From assembly GCF_019977655.1 (NCBI RefSeq), contig NZ_AP024849.1, positions 3,629,001 through 3,693,000 of the forward strand: a stretch of DNA of 64,000 nucleotides, given 5' to 3'. Made by a program: the position numbers and the translations under genes. Below the pieces are notes generated by a model. It had not been told where the DNA came from and did not search any database. It saw nothing but the letters and a program-made list of their open reading frames with translations. This DNA comes from Clostridium gelidum. Its GTDB lineage: Bacteria > Bacillota > Clostridia > Clostridiales > Clostridiaceae. The number at the start of each line of letters is the position of its first letter. Within the stretch, counting starts at the first letter, position 1. This document shows positions 33,437-42,137 of the stretch, piece after piece.

Positions 33437-34222
33437 TTATGGATTATAGATTCGTAATGCCTCCAGCCTTTTTGCTCGCTCAAACGCTTCTTTTAAAAAT
33501 TCTTCTGCCGATAAATCATTATAATTCCAATTCATGGCCTCTATTGCAGTCGCACCTGAATAATCTGTTTTCGCAATTTTTTTCATTGCAATAGACCAAT
33601 CAATTGTGCCGTCAAAAGGTAACAGGTGTCCGACGTTTTCATAATTATCATGTAGATGTAGTGCCATCAACCGAGAACCATACATTGATAATAAATCATT
33701 GCCAAAGTAGTAGCGGTAATGATGGGCACAGTCATAACAGAATCCAATACGAGGGGAATCTACTTGCTCCAATACATATGACAAATTGGAAAAATTCCGT
33801 ATATTCTCCATCGCAACATTGACGCCAAACTGTTCTGCTTTTTCAGCGATTCTCTTGATTCTATCAAGCCCCAATGCGTTATATGGATGGTCTTCGTTTG
33901 GCAGGTGCACCACCATTGTTGGAATTTCAAATTCGGCGCAATCTGCAACACATTGCAAATAGCAATTCGTTAAATCTTCACCGTCAAGATTGTCAAGCCA
34001 GAGGTTGTTTTCTGCGTGGAATGGTGTGTGGATATTTTCTATAAAAAGCCCTGCTTCTCGCACAATTTGAGGTCCACTTTTGTAATCACCTAGACCAAAG
34101 CAATCACGACCAAAACCATCACTCCACCATAATAAAATGCCATCAAATCCGGCTTCTTTTATCAACCGATAACGCTCCTTTTTCGTCAATTCATAGCCAA
34201 ACCAATCATAAATAGTAAGCAT
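33437..34222 (-). CDS. Sugar phosphate isomerase/epimerase (AP_endonuc_2 TIM barrel)
   Basis: This 261-residue TIM barrel has GFDGILLWWSDGF, VVHLPNEDHP, NVAMENIRNFSNLSY (metal-ligand Glu), RIGFCYDCAHHYRY (Asp/His), ALHLHDNYENVGHLLPFDGT (His) and AIEAMNWNYND (Glu). These are the metal-binding positions of the xylose-isomerase-like family. Substrate unknown. AGGAAG precedes the ATG. Confidence 0.85.
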   Translation of the reverse strand: MLTIYDWFGYELTKKERYRLIKEAGFDGILLWWSDGFGRDCFGLGDYKSGPQIVREAGLFIENIHTPFHAENNLWLDNLDGEDLTNCYLQCVADCAEFEIPTMVVHLPNEDHPYNALGLDRIKRIAEKAEQFGVNVAMENIRNFSNLSYVLEQVDSPRIGFCYDCAHHYRYYFGNDLLSMYGSRLMALHLHDNYENVGHLLPFDGTIDWSIAMKKIAKTDYSGATAIEAMNWNYNDLSAEEFLKEAFERAKRLEALRIYNP

Positions 34223-34401
34223 AATCCACTTCCTTTCTTAATTTTACCATCATAGCTTTCTTATAATTCATAGACTTAACCATAACAAAATTTCACAAAT
34301 AAAGTTTTCTACTTCATTGTGAAGAAAAGCAATTTATAGTTTTCAGGTCTATTTTACTTTATACCGCTAAGACGCTGATTATATAAATAATCTGTAATTG
34401 T

Positions 34402-34911
34402 CTATTTTTTAAATAAATAATGCAAAAATAGACTTGCTACTGCTAACTTATATTTTTTCTCACAAGAAACAGAATTAGTATCATTCATAAAACTTTGCAA
34501 ATCTCCTAGCTCAAGTCCGGAATATATAGCTAAGGTTTCATAGCTAATTTCAAACTCATCTATTAGCACATCTATTACTGCTTTAACTCGGTCATCTTTA
34601 TTTACCATCACTATCCCCTCAGATAGCATAAAAATCATGTTGCATAAATGCGAAGGGTTCGGAATATTGGAATTTTTCAAACTATCTCCATTATTCTCAC
34701 CAGAATTTACGATATTGGTAAAAAAATCATATAATTTATTTTTCCCATCCATATAATCTTTCAACCAAACATAATCTACTCCTATCATCTTACTCAAAGA
34801 TTTCAGTTCCATTTTATAGTTTTTAAGCAAATTTTCTATGTCTTTTCTTATAACATCTTCAGTTTGATTGAAGTTTGTAGAAATAATAGTTTTAACTGAA
34901 TTAATTTCCAT
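34402..34911 (-). CDS. HTH-type clostridial regulator-like protein
   Basis: This 169-residue protein has two possible helix-turn-helix segments, LKSLSKMIGVDYVWLKDYMD near residue 37 and ISYETLAIYSGLELGDLQSF near 130, joined by a polar linker (ENNGDSLKNSNIPNPSHL). There is no signal or membrane part. It resembles a small clostridial family annotated only as HTH proteins. Targets unknown. AAGGAG precedes the ATG. Confidence 0.65.
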   Translation of the reverse strand: MEINSVKTIISTNFNQTEDVIRKDIENLLKNYKMELKSLSKMIGVDYVWLKDYMDGKNKLYDFFTNIVNSGENNGDSLKNSNIPNPSHLCNMIFMLSEGIVMVNKDDRVKAVIDVLIDEFEISYETLAIYSGLELGDLQSFMNDTNSVSCEKKYKLAVASLFLHYLFKK

Positions 34912-34954
34912 TATAGTCTCCTTTTAGAATATTTATAGTTTATCCTTATTTCGT

Positions 34955-35100
34955 ATTACCATTGTGCATCAACTCAACAGACATTATGCTAATACATCCT
35001 GCAAATTACTATTTGTCTTCCAGTAGTATTATAACATATTTTGTAAGTATAACCCTTTCAATTTTCATAGGATGTAACTGCTTCCTTAAATAGTATGGCG
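34955..35100 (-). repeat. Intergenic repeat module
   Basis: ACCATTGTGCATCAACTCAA and TATTATAACATATTTTGTAA then CCCTTTCAATTTTCATAGGA. It is close to the second module at 16850-16985, including the linker, so these two copies share a recent origin. The rest of 35101-35312 shows no gene, apart from an AT-rich presumed promoter for 35313. Confidence 0.7.
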
Positions 35101-35312
35101 AACAATCTAATGGCTATTTGATCTTTTATAATAATCTCATATGATTTTTATAACTCTTTTTTAATTATGTTCTCCCCGAATTTTTATTTATTATGTTATA
35201 TAAAATAACGTTAATTCGTTTAACAAATAGAACATTTTATAATTAATTTCATATAATAATTCTAAAATATATCTTTTACTAAAAATTTAGATAAGATAGG
35301 AGCGATAAAATA

Positions 35313-35684
35313 ATGTCTACTATAATAAATACGGCGAAAATTAATGGTTCCAATACAGCTGCTGTCACTGGAAATGCCAGTATAACAAGTATAAACACTG
35401 CTGAAACCACCTTAAGTCTTACTAAAGTACCAGATGCTACTACAGTACTAATCGGTAATAATATAACTTATACAATAACAATTCAGAATACCGGTACTGC
35501 ATCTGCTACAGCAGTACAATTCTCTGATACACTTAGCCCTAACCTTACCTATGTTTCAGCAACATCTGATAATGGCTCAACACTTTCTTATAATTCTACA
35601 ACAAGGCTTATTTCTGGTAACCTTGGTACTATTGCAACTTCTGCAACTGTTGTCGTTACCATTGTTGCAACAGTTGTTGGATAA
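35313..35684 (+). CDS. DUF11 repeat-domain protein
   Basis: This 123-residue protein has an N-terminal Thr/Ala-rich stretch and then one DUF11-type immunoglobulin-like repeat (KVPDATTVLIGNNITYTITI, QNTGTASATAVQFSDTLSPN, LTYVSATSDNGSTLSYNSTT) ending TIVATVVG. There is no signal peptide. It is typical of clostridial surface or spore-associated DUF11 proteins, though location here is uncertain. AGGAG precedes the ATG. It pairs with the next gene. Confidence 0.8.
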   Translation: MSTIINTAKINGSNTAAVTGNASITSINTAETTLSLTKVPDATTVLIGNNITYTITIQNTGTASATAVQFSDTLSPNLTYVSATSDNGSTLSYNSTTRLISGNLGTIATSATVVVTIVATVVG

Positions 35685-35734
35685 TATTAATATATGAACT
35701 CTATTTAATATAAATTTATCTTAAAATAAAAAGC

Positions 35735-35775
35735 TGTTACATTACAACTTTATAAAAACATTTTGTAACAGCTTC
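35735..35775 (+). terminator. Intrinsic terminator after the DUF11 gene
   Basis: AAGCTGTTAC and GTAACAGCTT pair over an AT-rich loop. Confidence 0.65.
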
Positions 35776-35815
35776 ACAAAACTCCATATTACTATTGGTT
35801 AAAAGGTAGGTACTT

Positions 35816-36283
35816 ATGGCAAATTCAAGATGTTATTTAAAGTTATCATTAATAAAGAATCATGTAACTGTTAAGCCAAGCAATACTCATTCATATCAGT
35901 CTATCTGTTCAATGATTTCAATAGAAGTACCATGTTTAGTACTCACTCAGTCTGTTTCTAAATGCGGAAATAACTTAGTTTATAGTGTTTATATTATAAA
36001 TAACCTTAATTGCGATATAACTAACATACACTTAAAAGATATTCTACCAAAAGGTGTAAAATTCATTTCTACCTACGTAGAAAATGGAAAATATAAACAT
36101 TATCACTGTAAGATTTTTTATAATATTGCTAATATAAAATCACATTCTTTTTGTAAAATTATTATAGTTTTGTGCCCACAAACTCCTGATATAAAGGTTA
36201 ATTCAATTGAAGTTGTAAGTAAAAACTTCAATTGCATAATTAACAATCCATTTAGGTCTTACATTTTAGCACTTAACTCTTAA
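35816..36283 (+). CDS. Divergent DUF11-like protein
   Basis: This 155-residue protein has a core following the DUF11 pattern: SKCGNNLVYSVYIINNLNCD, ITNIHLKDILPKGVKFISTY, VENGKYKHYHCKIFYNIANI. It is Cys-rich (about seven) and basic, unlike its neighbour. The start ATG 35816 has AAAGGTAGG upstream. Clostridia often carry such tandem DUF11 genes; the function is not known. The plus-strand pair is isolated among minus-strand genes. Confidence 0.65.
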   Translation: MANSRCYLKLSLIKNHVTVKPSNTHSYQSICSMISIEVPCLVLTQSVSKCGNNLVYSVYIINNLNCDITNIHLKDILPKGVKFISTYVENGKYKHYHCKIFYNIANIKSHSFCKIIIVLCPQTPDIKVNSIEVVSKNFNCIINNPFRSYILALNS

Positions 36284-36414
36284 TATTATAACTTCAAGTT
36301 AAAGATGTCTTAAAGTATTCTCACCACAATACATTAGTGTTTTAATAAAAACTATATATATTATTATAGACTTTATTAATGGTTATTTTATTATGTATTA
36401 GTTTAATACATAAT

Positions 36415-36587
36415 ATCTACAAACTACGCTAAACATATCCTATTTTTTATAACCCAATATGATTTTGGTTGCAAAACTTTCATAATAAAAACTCCCATTA
36501 TTCAATCATGATATGAATAATGGGAGCATCTGATTCATCACTAATTGGTGCTCTTCTTAAGATAAATATAACACATATATTTGATCA
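36415..36587 (-). repeat. 173-bp direct repeat, copy 2, with terminator
   Basis: It is identical to 29899-30071, with the CTCCC/GGGAG hairpin at 36492-36526. It ends 17 bp past the stop of the carbamoyltransferase-like gene. Between 36284 and 36414 only AT-rich sequence was seen. Confidence 0.85.
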
Positions 36588-36603
36588 ACAAATTGTAATT
36601 TGT

Positions 36604-37434
36604 TTAGCTTAACATACTATATATTATTATTGCTTGTTGTATCTCTAATAGATATTTTTTGAAAGAATATCCAACAAAATACTTACTTTCTATTACATCC
36701 TTAGAAACTTCTTCTCCTCTATAAAAGGGAGGGCAAGGATTTAATATTGCATTTTTATTTGCATTCTCCATTATTTCTAATGTAACTTGGTGCTCAGAGA
36801 AATCTTTTAATATGTCAGAGCCTAACGAATCCGTGCAAATAATATCTTTACCAACAATAGCACTTTTTAAGTCAATTATATGATTAACACCAGATATTTT
36901 ATATCCACTTGGACTACTTTGTGTTAATGAAAAATCCATTAGTTCAGATGCTTCTTTCCATGCTAATCCAACATTTCCGTTTGCTCCTACAAATAGATAC
37001 TTTTCTTTGGTAAAGTCCTCCCTTATTTTAGATAAACCATACATATCAGCTAACATCTCACAAGGATGATTTATATCTGTCATAGCATTGATTACTGAAA
37101 AATTAGCATACCTTGTTATTTCATCAATAACAGAAATATCTTTGTAGCGTATAATTAAACCATCAGTCCAATTATTTAAATATCCTATGACATCTTCAAT
37201 TTTTTCTTTCTTATCCAATGCTGAAGGTGGAAATAGTATAGTTTGCCCCCCCAATAAATATATTCCTTTTTCAAACGTAATTCTTGTTCTTATGCTTGAA
37301 TCTGGAAAGAACATAACTATTGTCTTACCATTTAAAAAGTCCTTATACTTTCCACTTTGTAATTCATCAGCAATATGGAATATTCCTTGAACATCATCTC
37401 TACTATATTCTCTTAGCCTAACTAAACTCTTCAT
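36604..37434 (-). CDS. Aspartate/ornithine carbamoyltransferase family protein
   Basis: This 276-residue protein is shorter than usual OTCase/ATCase chains (just over 300). The carbamoyl-phosphate loop is FPDSSIRTRITFEKG, with SSIRTR in place of the usual STRTR. INHPCEMLADMYGLSKI carries the HPC motif (usual HP-x-Q; here E), and LNPCPPFYRGEEVSKDV is near the end. It lies alone, away from arginine or pyrimidine genes. It may act on another amine or have lost activity. GGAGGTG precedes the ATG. Confidence 0.78.
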   Translation of the reverse strand: MKSLVRLREYSRDDVQGIFHIADELQSGKYKDFLNGKTIVMFFPDSSIRTRITFEKGIYLLGGQTILFPPSALDKKEKIEDVIGYLNNWTDGLIIRYKDISVIDEITRYANFSVINAMTDINHPCEMLADMYGLSKIREDFTKEKYLFVGANGNVGLAWKEASELMDFSLTQSSPSGYKISGVNHIIDLKSAIVGKDIICTDSLGSDILKDFSEHQVTLEIMENANKNAILNPCPPFYRGEEVSKDVIESKYFVGYSFKKYLLEIQQAIIIYSMLS

Positions 37435-37476
37435 AAGTTATCACCTCCAACTCATCTATAAATTACTATTTATCTT

Positions 37477-37650
37477 TCAGTTAATAATAGCATATTGTTT
37501 AATTCCAAAAGAAATCCACCGTCCGTCTATATCTTCTAACACAAATTCCATATTATTATAATCTGTCATATGGAGTGGACGAACAATTTTAGCACCTTTA
37601 CTTATAAATTCATTTTGTAATGTTTTTTTTATTTGAAGCAAAAAATATTG
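37477..37650 (-). pseudogene. C-terminal fragment of a VOC-family gene
   Basis: A frame without start reads QYFLLQIKKTLQNEFISKGA, KIVRPLHMTDYNMEFVLEDI, DGRWISFGIKQYAIIN and stops. EDIDGRWISFG is a typical C-terminal VOC strand pair. The 5' half is gone. It lies between the GNAT and carbamoyltransferase genes. Confidence 0.55.
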
Positions 37651-37662
37651 TTATCAGTTCTC

Positions 37663-38118
37663 TTATCTTGATTTCATCATTAAATGTTCTGTTATTCCTT
37701 CCCTATATAAACTAGGTATAGTACCTACTTGAATGTACCCAATTTTTTCATACAGTATTTTTGCATCTGGATTAAAATCTGCAACTACTAAAAATAGTTT
37801 ACTATAATCTTTAAAGCAACTATCCTCAAAGAACTTTAAGAGTTTTTTACCTATTCCTTCATTACGACTTTCTTGCTTTACTGCAATTATATGTAGATAT
37901 GGGAATGAATGAAATATTCCATCTAAAATAAACCATATAAATCCCTTACAACTTTCACAAGCATCAATGGCAATATATATTTCTCCTTTAGCAAAGCCCT
38001 CCTGCAACGCCTTTCTAGCACTTCCTTTTTGTGAAAAATATCTTTTTCCTAATTCAGAATTTACTAATGCATCTTCACAATCATTTATATATTCTATACT
38101 TCCCTTTATTATAGTCAT
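37663..38118 (-). CDS. GNAT family N-acetyltransferase
   Basis: This 151-residue GNAT has HIIAVKQESRNEGIGKKLLK (motif A, R-x-x-G-x-G) and NPDAKILYEKIGYIQVGTIP (motif B). GAGGTG lies about 11 bases before the ATG. It is not closely similar to the GNAT at 25627. Substrate unknown. Confidence 0.85.
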   Translation of the reverse strand: MTIIKGSIEYINDCEDALVNSELGKRYFSQKGSARKALQEGFAKGEIYIAIDACESCKGFIWFILDGIFHSFPYLHIIAVKQESRNEGIGKKLLKFFEDSCFKDYSKLFLVVADFNPDAKILYEKIGYIQVGTIPSLYREGITEHLMMKSR

Positions 38119-38214
38119 TTTCGTATAACACCTCTAATTTCATTAACTTACAAAATGTAATTCATTACGTAAAAAGTTACAATTGTTCATTAAAATTACC
38201 ATATAAATTGGAAT

Positions 38215-38970
38215 TTATAGCGGTTTTTGTGCAAGATATAATGCAATAGTATCATTAATAATGATTTTATTGCCAGCATCTATAATAGCCTTTCTTACTC
38301 CCATATAATATTTAGACTTATAAGGCTCTTCTAAAGTTATATGCTCACAATGTGTACTAATATATGAAATATATTCATCAGCATTAAGTGTTCTTACCTT
38401 TTTCCAGTCTTGATATTTGTAATTAACAAAACCATAACTTACAACATTATCATATTTCATTTTACAATTATATTTCTGCTTAACAGAAAAGTGTTCTTTA
38501 TATACCTCGTCTATTCTATTGTAAAGTTCTTCATTTGCACTTTTCTCATCTGAACGGGTCATAAACATTGCAAGAATGCCACCAGGTTTTAGTATATTGT
38601 ATGCTTTTGAGAATGCTATTTCTTCAGGTATCCATTGAATTGTAGCTGCTGAATATATTAAATCAAATGTTTGATTTCCAAAATTGTATGTTTCAAAATC
38701 AGCATTTACAATATCAAAATTACTATAAGTTTCATATTTGTTTTTCAAATATTCTGTAAAGTTCTCCCCAAGTTCAATCGCCTTATAATTACAGCCAGTT
38801 TTTAAAATAGGCTCTGTTGCTTGTCCTGTCCCTGGACCAATTTCAAGTACATCTTTACTTGAATTCAAGTCAGATACAGTGATAATTTCTGTAAAGAGTT
38901 CATCACAATATCGGGGTCTATATTTATCAAATGTTTCTGGTATTCGGTCAAATGTCTTTCTGAAATCCAT
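38215..38970 (-). CDS. Class I SAM-dependent methyltransferase
   Basis: This 251-residue protein opens FRKTFDRIPETFDKYRPRYC. SAM-binding motif I is KDVLEIGPGTGQATEPILKT, with the acidic end of strand 2 in YKAIELGENFTEYLK and motif III-like FDLIYSAATIQWIPEEIAFS. These features suit UbiE/trans-aconitate-type small-molecule methyltransferases. AAGGAAG precedes the ATG. Substrate unknown. Confidence 0.85.
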   Translation of the reverse strand: MDFRKTFDRIPETFDKYRPRYCDELFTEIITVSDLNSSKDVLEIGPGTGQATEPILKTGCNYKAIELGENFTEYLKNKYETYSNFDIVNADFETYNFGNQTFDLIYSAATIQWIPEEIAFSKAYNILKPGGILAMFMTRSDEKSANEELYNRIDEVYKEHFSVKQKYNCKMKYDNVVSYGFVNYKYQDWKKVRTLNADEYISYISTHCEHITLEEPYKSKYYMGVRKAIIDAGNKIIINDTIALYLAQKPL

Positions 38971-39048
38971 TATTTATACTTCCTTTCAAATTATAATTTA
39001 TCTTTTAATTCAACATATTTTCAAAATAACATACTTATCACTTCTCAG

Positions 39049-40083
39049 TTAATTATTTTTCATATTCAATAATAAATCACAAAACTTATCATTTTCAGTA
39101 TACTGAGGAAAATGTGCTGAATTATCAAACCAAATTAATTCTTTATATGGTGCTTGCAGCATTTCATAATACTTTTCTACCAAAACTGATGGAGTAGTAT
39201 AATCATATCTTCCTGCACAAAAGTAAACTGGGATATCAACTTTTTTTACATCATTAAATAAATTAAACTCATTATTAGTTCCCCATAACTTTTCAGCTGA
39301 AAGTTTATTTCCACAACCATATTTTATTGCATCTAATCCATTTGATTCTGGTGAAAATAAGCATCCTTTAATGACCTCTTTTGTAATATTTATATCATTT
39401 TTAAATGGTGAATATTTCTTTATAGTATTCTCTTTTTCTAATGTGGCCTTTATCTTATCTTTGCTCGCCGCATCCTTCATACTTTCCAAATTATTTGCTG
39501 CACTTCTATCTTGATTCTGTTTAGCTAAATCTATAGCGTATTCATAGGATACACTCTCTCCTTCTTTCTGACTAACAACCTGTCCGACTCCTACATATGC
39601 TGAAATTCTAGATGAATCACTCTTTATTACATCCATTCCCAATTCAGTTCCCCATGAATGACCTACCAAAATCAATTTATCTTTTCCATAAGTCTTACAT
39701 AAATATTCAATTACTTCCTTACCATCTTCTACTAATTGATTTTTTGTAAAATTCTCTTTATCCATAAAAAAAGAATATGACTTTCCAGAACCCCTCTGAT
39801 CCCAATTTACAACCAAAAAATTATCTTCAAGCTTCGACTGATACTTTCTCGCATAACATATTTGCGCTAAACCTGGACCACCATGTAAAAACAAGACAAT
39901 AGGATTATCTTTATTAGTTCCTCTTATAGATAGTGTTTGACTCTGCCCACCAACTTTAATATCTACTAATTTACTAATACTTTTATTGCCATTTATACTT
40001 GGTGTGTATGTAGGCCTAACTAGAAATGTAATAAAGGATAATATAATTATTGCACTCACTCTTTTAATAGTTTTCTTTTTCAT
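39049..40083 (-). CDS. Exported or membrane-anchored alpha/beta hydrolase
   Basis: This 344-residue protein has an N-terminal hydrophobic segment (VSAIIILSFITFLVRPTY) as signal or anchor, then LFLHGGPGLAQICYARKYQS, NWDQRGSGKSYSFF, LVGHSWGTELGMDVIKS (nucleophile Ser), AGRYDYTTPSVLV (Asp) and WFDNSAHFPQYTE (His). Proline-iminopeptidase-like. It is a paralogue of 26307, which lacks the signal. A GGAG site precedes the ATG. Confidence 0.85.
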   Translation of the reverse strand: MKKKTIKRVSAIIILSFITFLVRPTYTPSINGNKSISKLVDIKVGGQSQTLSIRGTNKDNPIVLFLHGGPGLAQICYARKYQSKLEDNFLVVNWDQRGSGKSYSFFMDKENFTKNQLVEDGKEVIEYLCKTYGKDKLILVGHSWGTELGMDVIKSDSSRISAYVGVGQVVSQKEGESVSYEYAIDLAKQNQDRSAANNLESMKDAASKDKIKATLEKENTIKKYSPFKNDINITKEVIKGCLFSPESNGLDAIKYGCGNKLSAEKLWGTNNEFNLFNDVKKVDIPVYFCAGRYDYTTPSVLVEKYYEMLQAPYKELIWFDNSAHFPQYTENDKFCDLLLNMKNN

Positions 40084-40460
40084 TTATTTTCTCCATATAA
40101 CTTTTATCTTATTATTAGACTAATGTACATAATGGTTGGTGGAATGAGTATTCACCTGTTATAGTACCCAAAACTTTCTCTCTACTACAAATGAACCTTT
40201 TTGATTCGCAATCAAGCACATCCCTTTTTATAATAATGATAACAATTTCGCCTTCTGACTTATCTAACAAGTCCCTTTATTATAAATAAGAAGTACCCTT
40301 AGATACTTCTTGTCATTCTACTTTTAACTGTTACATAATACTAAAAATGTTATAAACTATTATAACTTATTAATTAAGGATAATTTGTAAGGTTAAGAAA
40401 TACTTTAAACCTTGGTTTGAAGCTAATCTTAATTACACCACTTTCAATTTTTATAATTAT
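40084..40460. other. Intergenic stretch with a hairpin
   Basis: No gene is seen. AAGAAGTA and TACTTCTT pair near 40286-40309, possibly a remnant terminator. A degraded copy of CCTTTAGATACTTCTT recurs near 44028-44043. Confidence 0.4.
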
Positions 40461-40727
40461 CTATGATTCTTCTCTTTTATCAGAAAGTATTTCAATTTTA
40501 TCTATACTCTTAAATTCTAATAATGTTAAAAGTTCATTATTATCAGAAGAATAAACCTGTATCTTTATATCAGAATATGATGGACAAATGCTTACCACAA
40601 ACCTTTCATTAGCATAATTACTAAACTCATAAGTTGCTTCGTTATAAAAATAAGGTACATTATTATCTGAAAATTTAGGTTCACATTCAAATAGTGATAG
40701 TAGTGAAAGTTCGTCAGGTATGCTCAT
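40461..40727 (-). CDS. Small acidic protein, immunity-like
   Basis: The start is ATG 40727 (MSIPDELSLLSLFECEPKFS), with GGAGG 8 bases upstream. It is 88 residues, acidic, with no signal peptide or assignable domain (SNYANERFVVSICPSYSDIK then IQVYSSDNNELLTLLEFKSI). Size, acidity and its neighbour suggest a toxin-immunity protein (inference). It follows the 40794 gene by 66 bp. Confidence 0.5.
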   Translation of the reverse strand: MSIPDELSLLSLFECEPKFSDNNVPYFYNEATYEFSNYANERFVVSICPSYSDIKIQVYSSDNNELLTLLEFKSIDKIEILSDKREES

Positions 40728-40793
40728 ATTTAAAACCTCCACAGTTTAAAACTGCTGCTTCTCTAAATGAAATACTCCTAATAAAAATCGTGC

Positions 40794-41120
40794 TTATTCT
40801 ACGCATCTATCTATTTCATTAATAATTTCAAAATCACTACCCAATTCTAATTTCAATTTAAGATACAATTCATTTGCTCGATTTTTAAAATCATTCTTTT
40901 CATTTAATGTCCACGGAGATGGTGAAGGTGGGTAATCCCAATCGAGATAACCATGATATTCTGCTTCAAGTGCGTACAGTTCGTCAACTAAAGCCTTTGA
41001 AATGGGCAATTTCTCATTATCGATAGCGTATCCAAACTTATTTCTGGCATAGTCATTCATTGACCATATACAAGTACCACCATGTTCAAACCAATATTTA
41101 AAAACATATTTAGGCAACAT
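40794..41120 (-). CDS. Small protein, immunity-like
   Basis: The start is ATG 41120 (MLPKYVFKYWFEHGGTCIWS), with GAGGTGAGG upstream. It is 108 residues, rich in Tyr/Trp (YHGYLDWDYPPSPSPWTLNE) and helical at the end. No domain was recognised. The stop of a 30-codon ORF lies just before this start, so translation may be coupled. Confidence 0.55.
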   Translation of the reverse strand: MLPKYVFKYWFEHGGTCIWSMNDYARNKFGYAIDNEKLPISKALVDELYALEAEYHGYLDWDYPPSPSPWTLNEKNDFKNRANELYLKLKLELGSDFEIINEIDRCVE

Positions 41121-41122
41121 CC

Positions 41123-41215
41123 TCACCTCACAAAGCTAAATAATCCATCAATTCTTCTTATTATTACTGCATTATATTGTTTGTCTTGCGAAATGATTTC
41201 TTTAATAACCTCCAT
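41123..41215 (-). CDS. Truncated 30-residue ORF coupled to the 40794 gene
   Basis: ATG 41215 with AAAGGGG upstream encodes MEVIKEIISQDKQYNAVIIR then RIDGLFSFVR and stops within the ribosome site of the next gene. The sequence looks like the first strands of a larger clostridial protein family (DUF-type immunity proteins) cut short. A TGATATAAT extended -10 (minus strand) lies upstream near 41285. Confidence 0.4.
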   Translation of the reverse strand: MEVIKEIISQDKQYNAVIIRRIDGLFSFVR

Positions 41216-41309
41216 AATATACCCCTTTAATATATGCAATGATTCATTTAGATTATTTCTGTCTAATTTATATTTCTGTATCAATTATATCATATATATA
41301 AACATTATT

Positions 41310-41475
41310 TTACAATTTCTCTTCACTTTTTATTCCATCTTCAACTAGCATTTCTCCAAGCTTAGTCATACTTATCGCCTCCTTTACTTTCTCTAAATCC
41401 TTACCATCTAAAAACTGATCTGCAAATGCATATAGCATGAATTCAATATCATATCTATATTCATTGTCTTTTTTT
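41310..41475 (-). pseudogene. Rpn family nuclease/transposase, C-terminal remnant
   Basis: The frame reads NEYRYDIEFMLYAFADQFLD, GKDLEKVKEAISMTKLGEML, VEDGIKSEEKL and stops. This is the C-terminal part of the Rpn/PD-(D/E)XK recombination-promoting family. The 5' part is missing. A related remnant is at 49258-49502. Confidence 0.7.
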
Positions 41476-41726
41476 CTTTACGATTCTTATTGATTTAATT
41501 ATTTTATCTAGTTTAGTTAATTTATTACTCATTATTGGTATAAATGTTAATACAACTAAATCCTGTTTTGTTACTTCAATTTAAACATTATTTACTTATA
41601 TTTTTTTCTTCGTTTTCCTTTTATCTGTAATATAAATTGTTGCTTCTTATTATATGGTCAATTAGCTTAATATCTTATATATTTCCGCACACTTTTTGTT
41701 GATTTTAAAAAAATAATAAGAATTTA
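41476..41726. other. Intergenic stretch, no gene seen
   Basis: AT-rich sequence upstream of the PadR promoter, with no conserved motif recognised. Confidence 0.4.
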
Positions 41727-41781
41727 TTTACACTCACACTATCTTGTAGTACAATATAGCCATGGTAACTTGTTCAACAAG
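41727..41781 (+). promoter_or_regulatory. Promoter and palindromic operator of the padR operon
   Basis: TTTACA (41727-41732) and TACAAT (41750-41755) with a 17-bp spacer. CTTGTTCAACAAG (41769-41781) is a perfect palindrome just downstream, and CTATCTTGT (41739-41747) mirrors ACAAGATAG (41777-41785). This layout suits autorepression by PadR. Confidence 0.65.
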
Positions 41782-41800
41782 ATAGTTAGGAGGTGATATT

Positions 41801-42133
41801 TTGGGAGATAAATCTCAATTTTATAGGGGAACATTAGAAGGCTGTATCCTTAAAATTATAAATGATGATGAAGTTTATGGATATGAAATCGCGGAAAGAT
41901 TAAAAAAATACGGTCTTAATGAAGTTAGTGAAGGTACTATATATCCTCTTCTCTTGAGGCTCGAGAAAAATGGTTTTGTAGATTCTATAAAAAAGGAGTC
42001 TTCATTTGGTCCAAAAAGGAAATATTATACGCTTTCCAATTTAGGCAGAGAAGAGTTAAATGATTTTTATAATAACTGGCAAGAACTTAGAAATAGTATA
42101 GATAAAATATTTCAAGATTATAAAGGAGATTAA
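41801..42133 (+). CDS. PadR-family transcriptional regulator
   Basis: This 110-residue protein starts at TTG 41801 with AGGAGGTG upstream. The winged helix reads YRGTLEGCILKIINDDEVYG, YEIAERLKKYGLNEVSEGTI, YPLLLRLEKNGFVDS, followed by a C-terminal dimerisation helix. It is co-transcribed with the membrane protein 4 bases downstream; PadR proteins of this size usually control an adjacent membrane or efflux gene. Confidence 0.9.
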   Translation: MGDKSQFYRGTLEGCILKIINDDEVYGYEIAERLKKYGLNEVSEGTIYPLLLRLEKNGFVDSIKKESSFGPKRKYYTLSNLGREELNDFYNNWQELRNSIDKIFQDYKGD

Positions 42134-42137
42134 AATT

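Noticed and set aside
29899..36587. A CRISPR array
   Set aside because: The repeats are long, few, far apart and separated by genes; no cas gene is present.
651..41300. A classical integron cassette array
   Set aside because: Single-gene units and repeats resemble one, but there is no integron integrase in the window. The only tyrosine recombinase belongs to an IS91-type unit, and the repeats do not carry consistent GTTRRRY/RYYYAAC cores.
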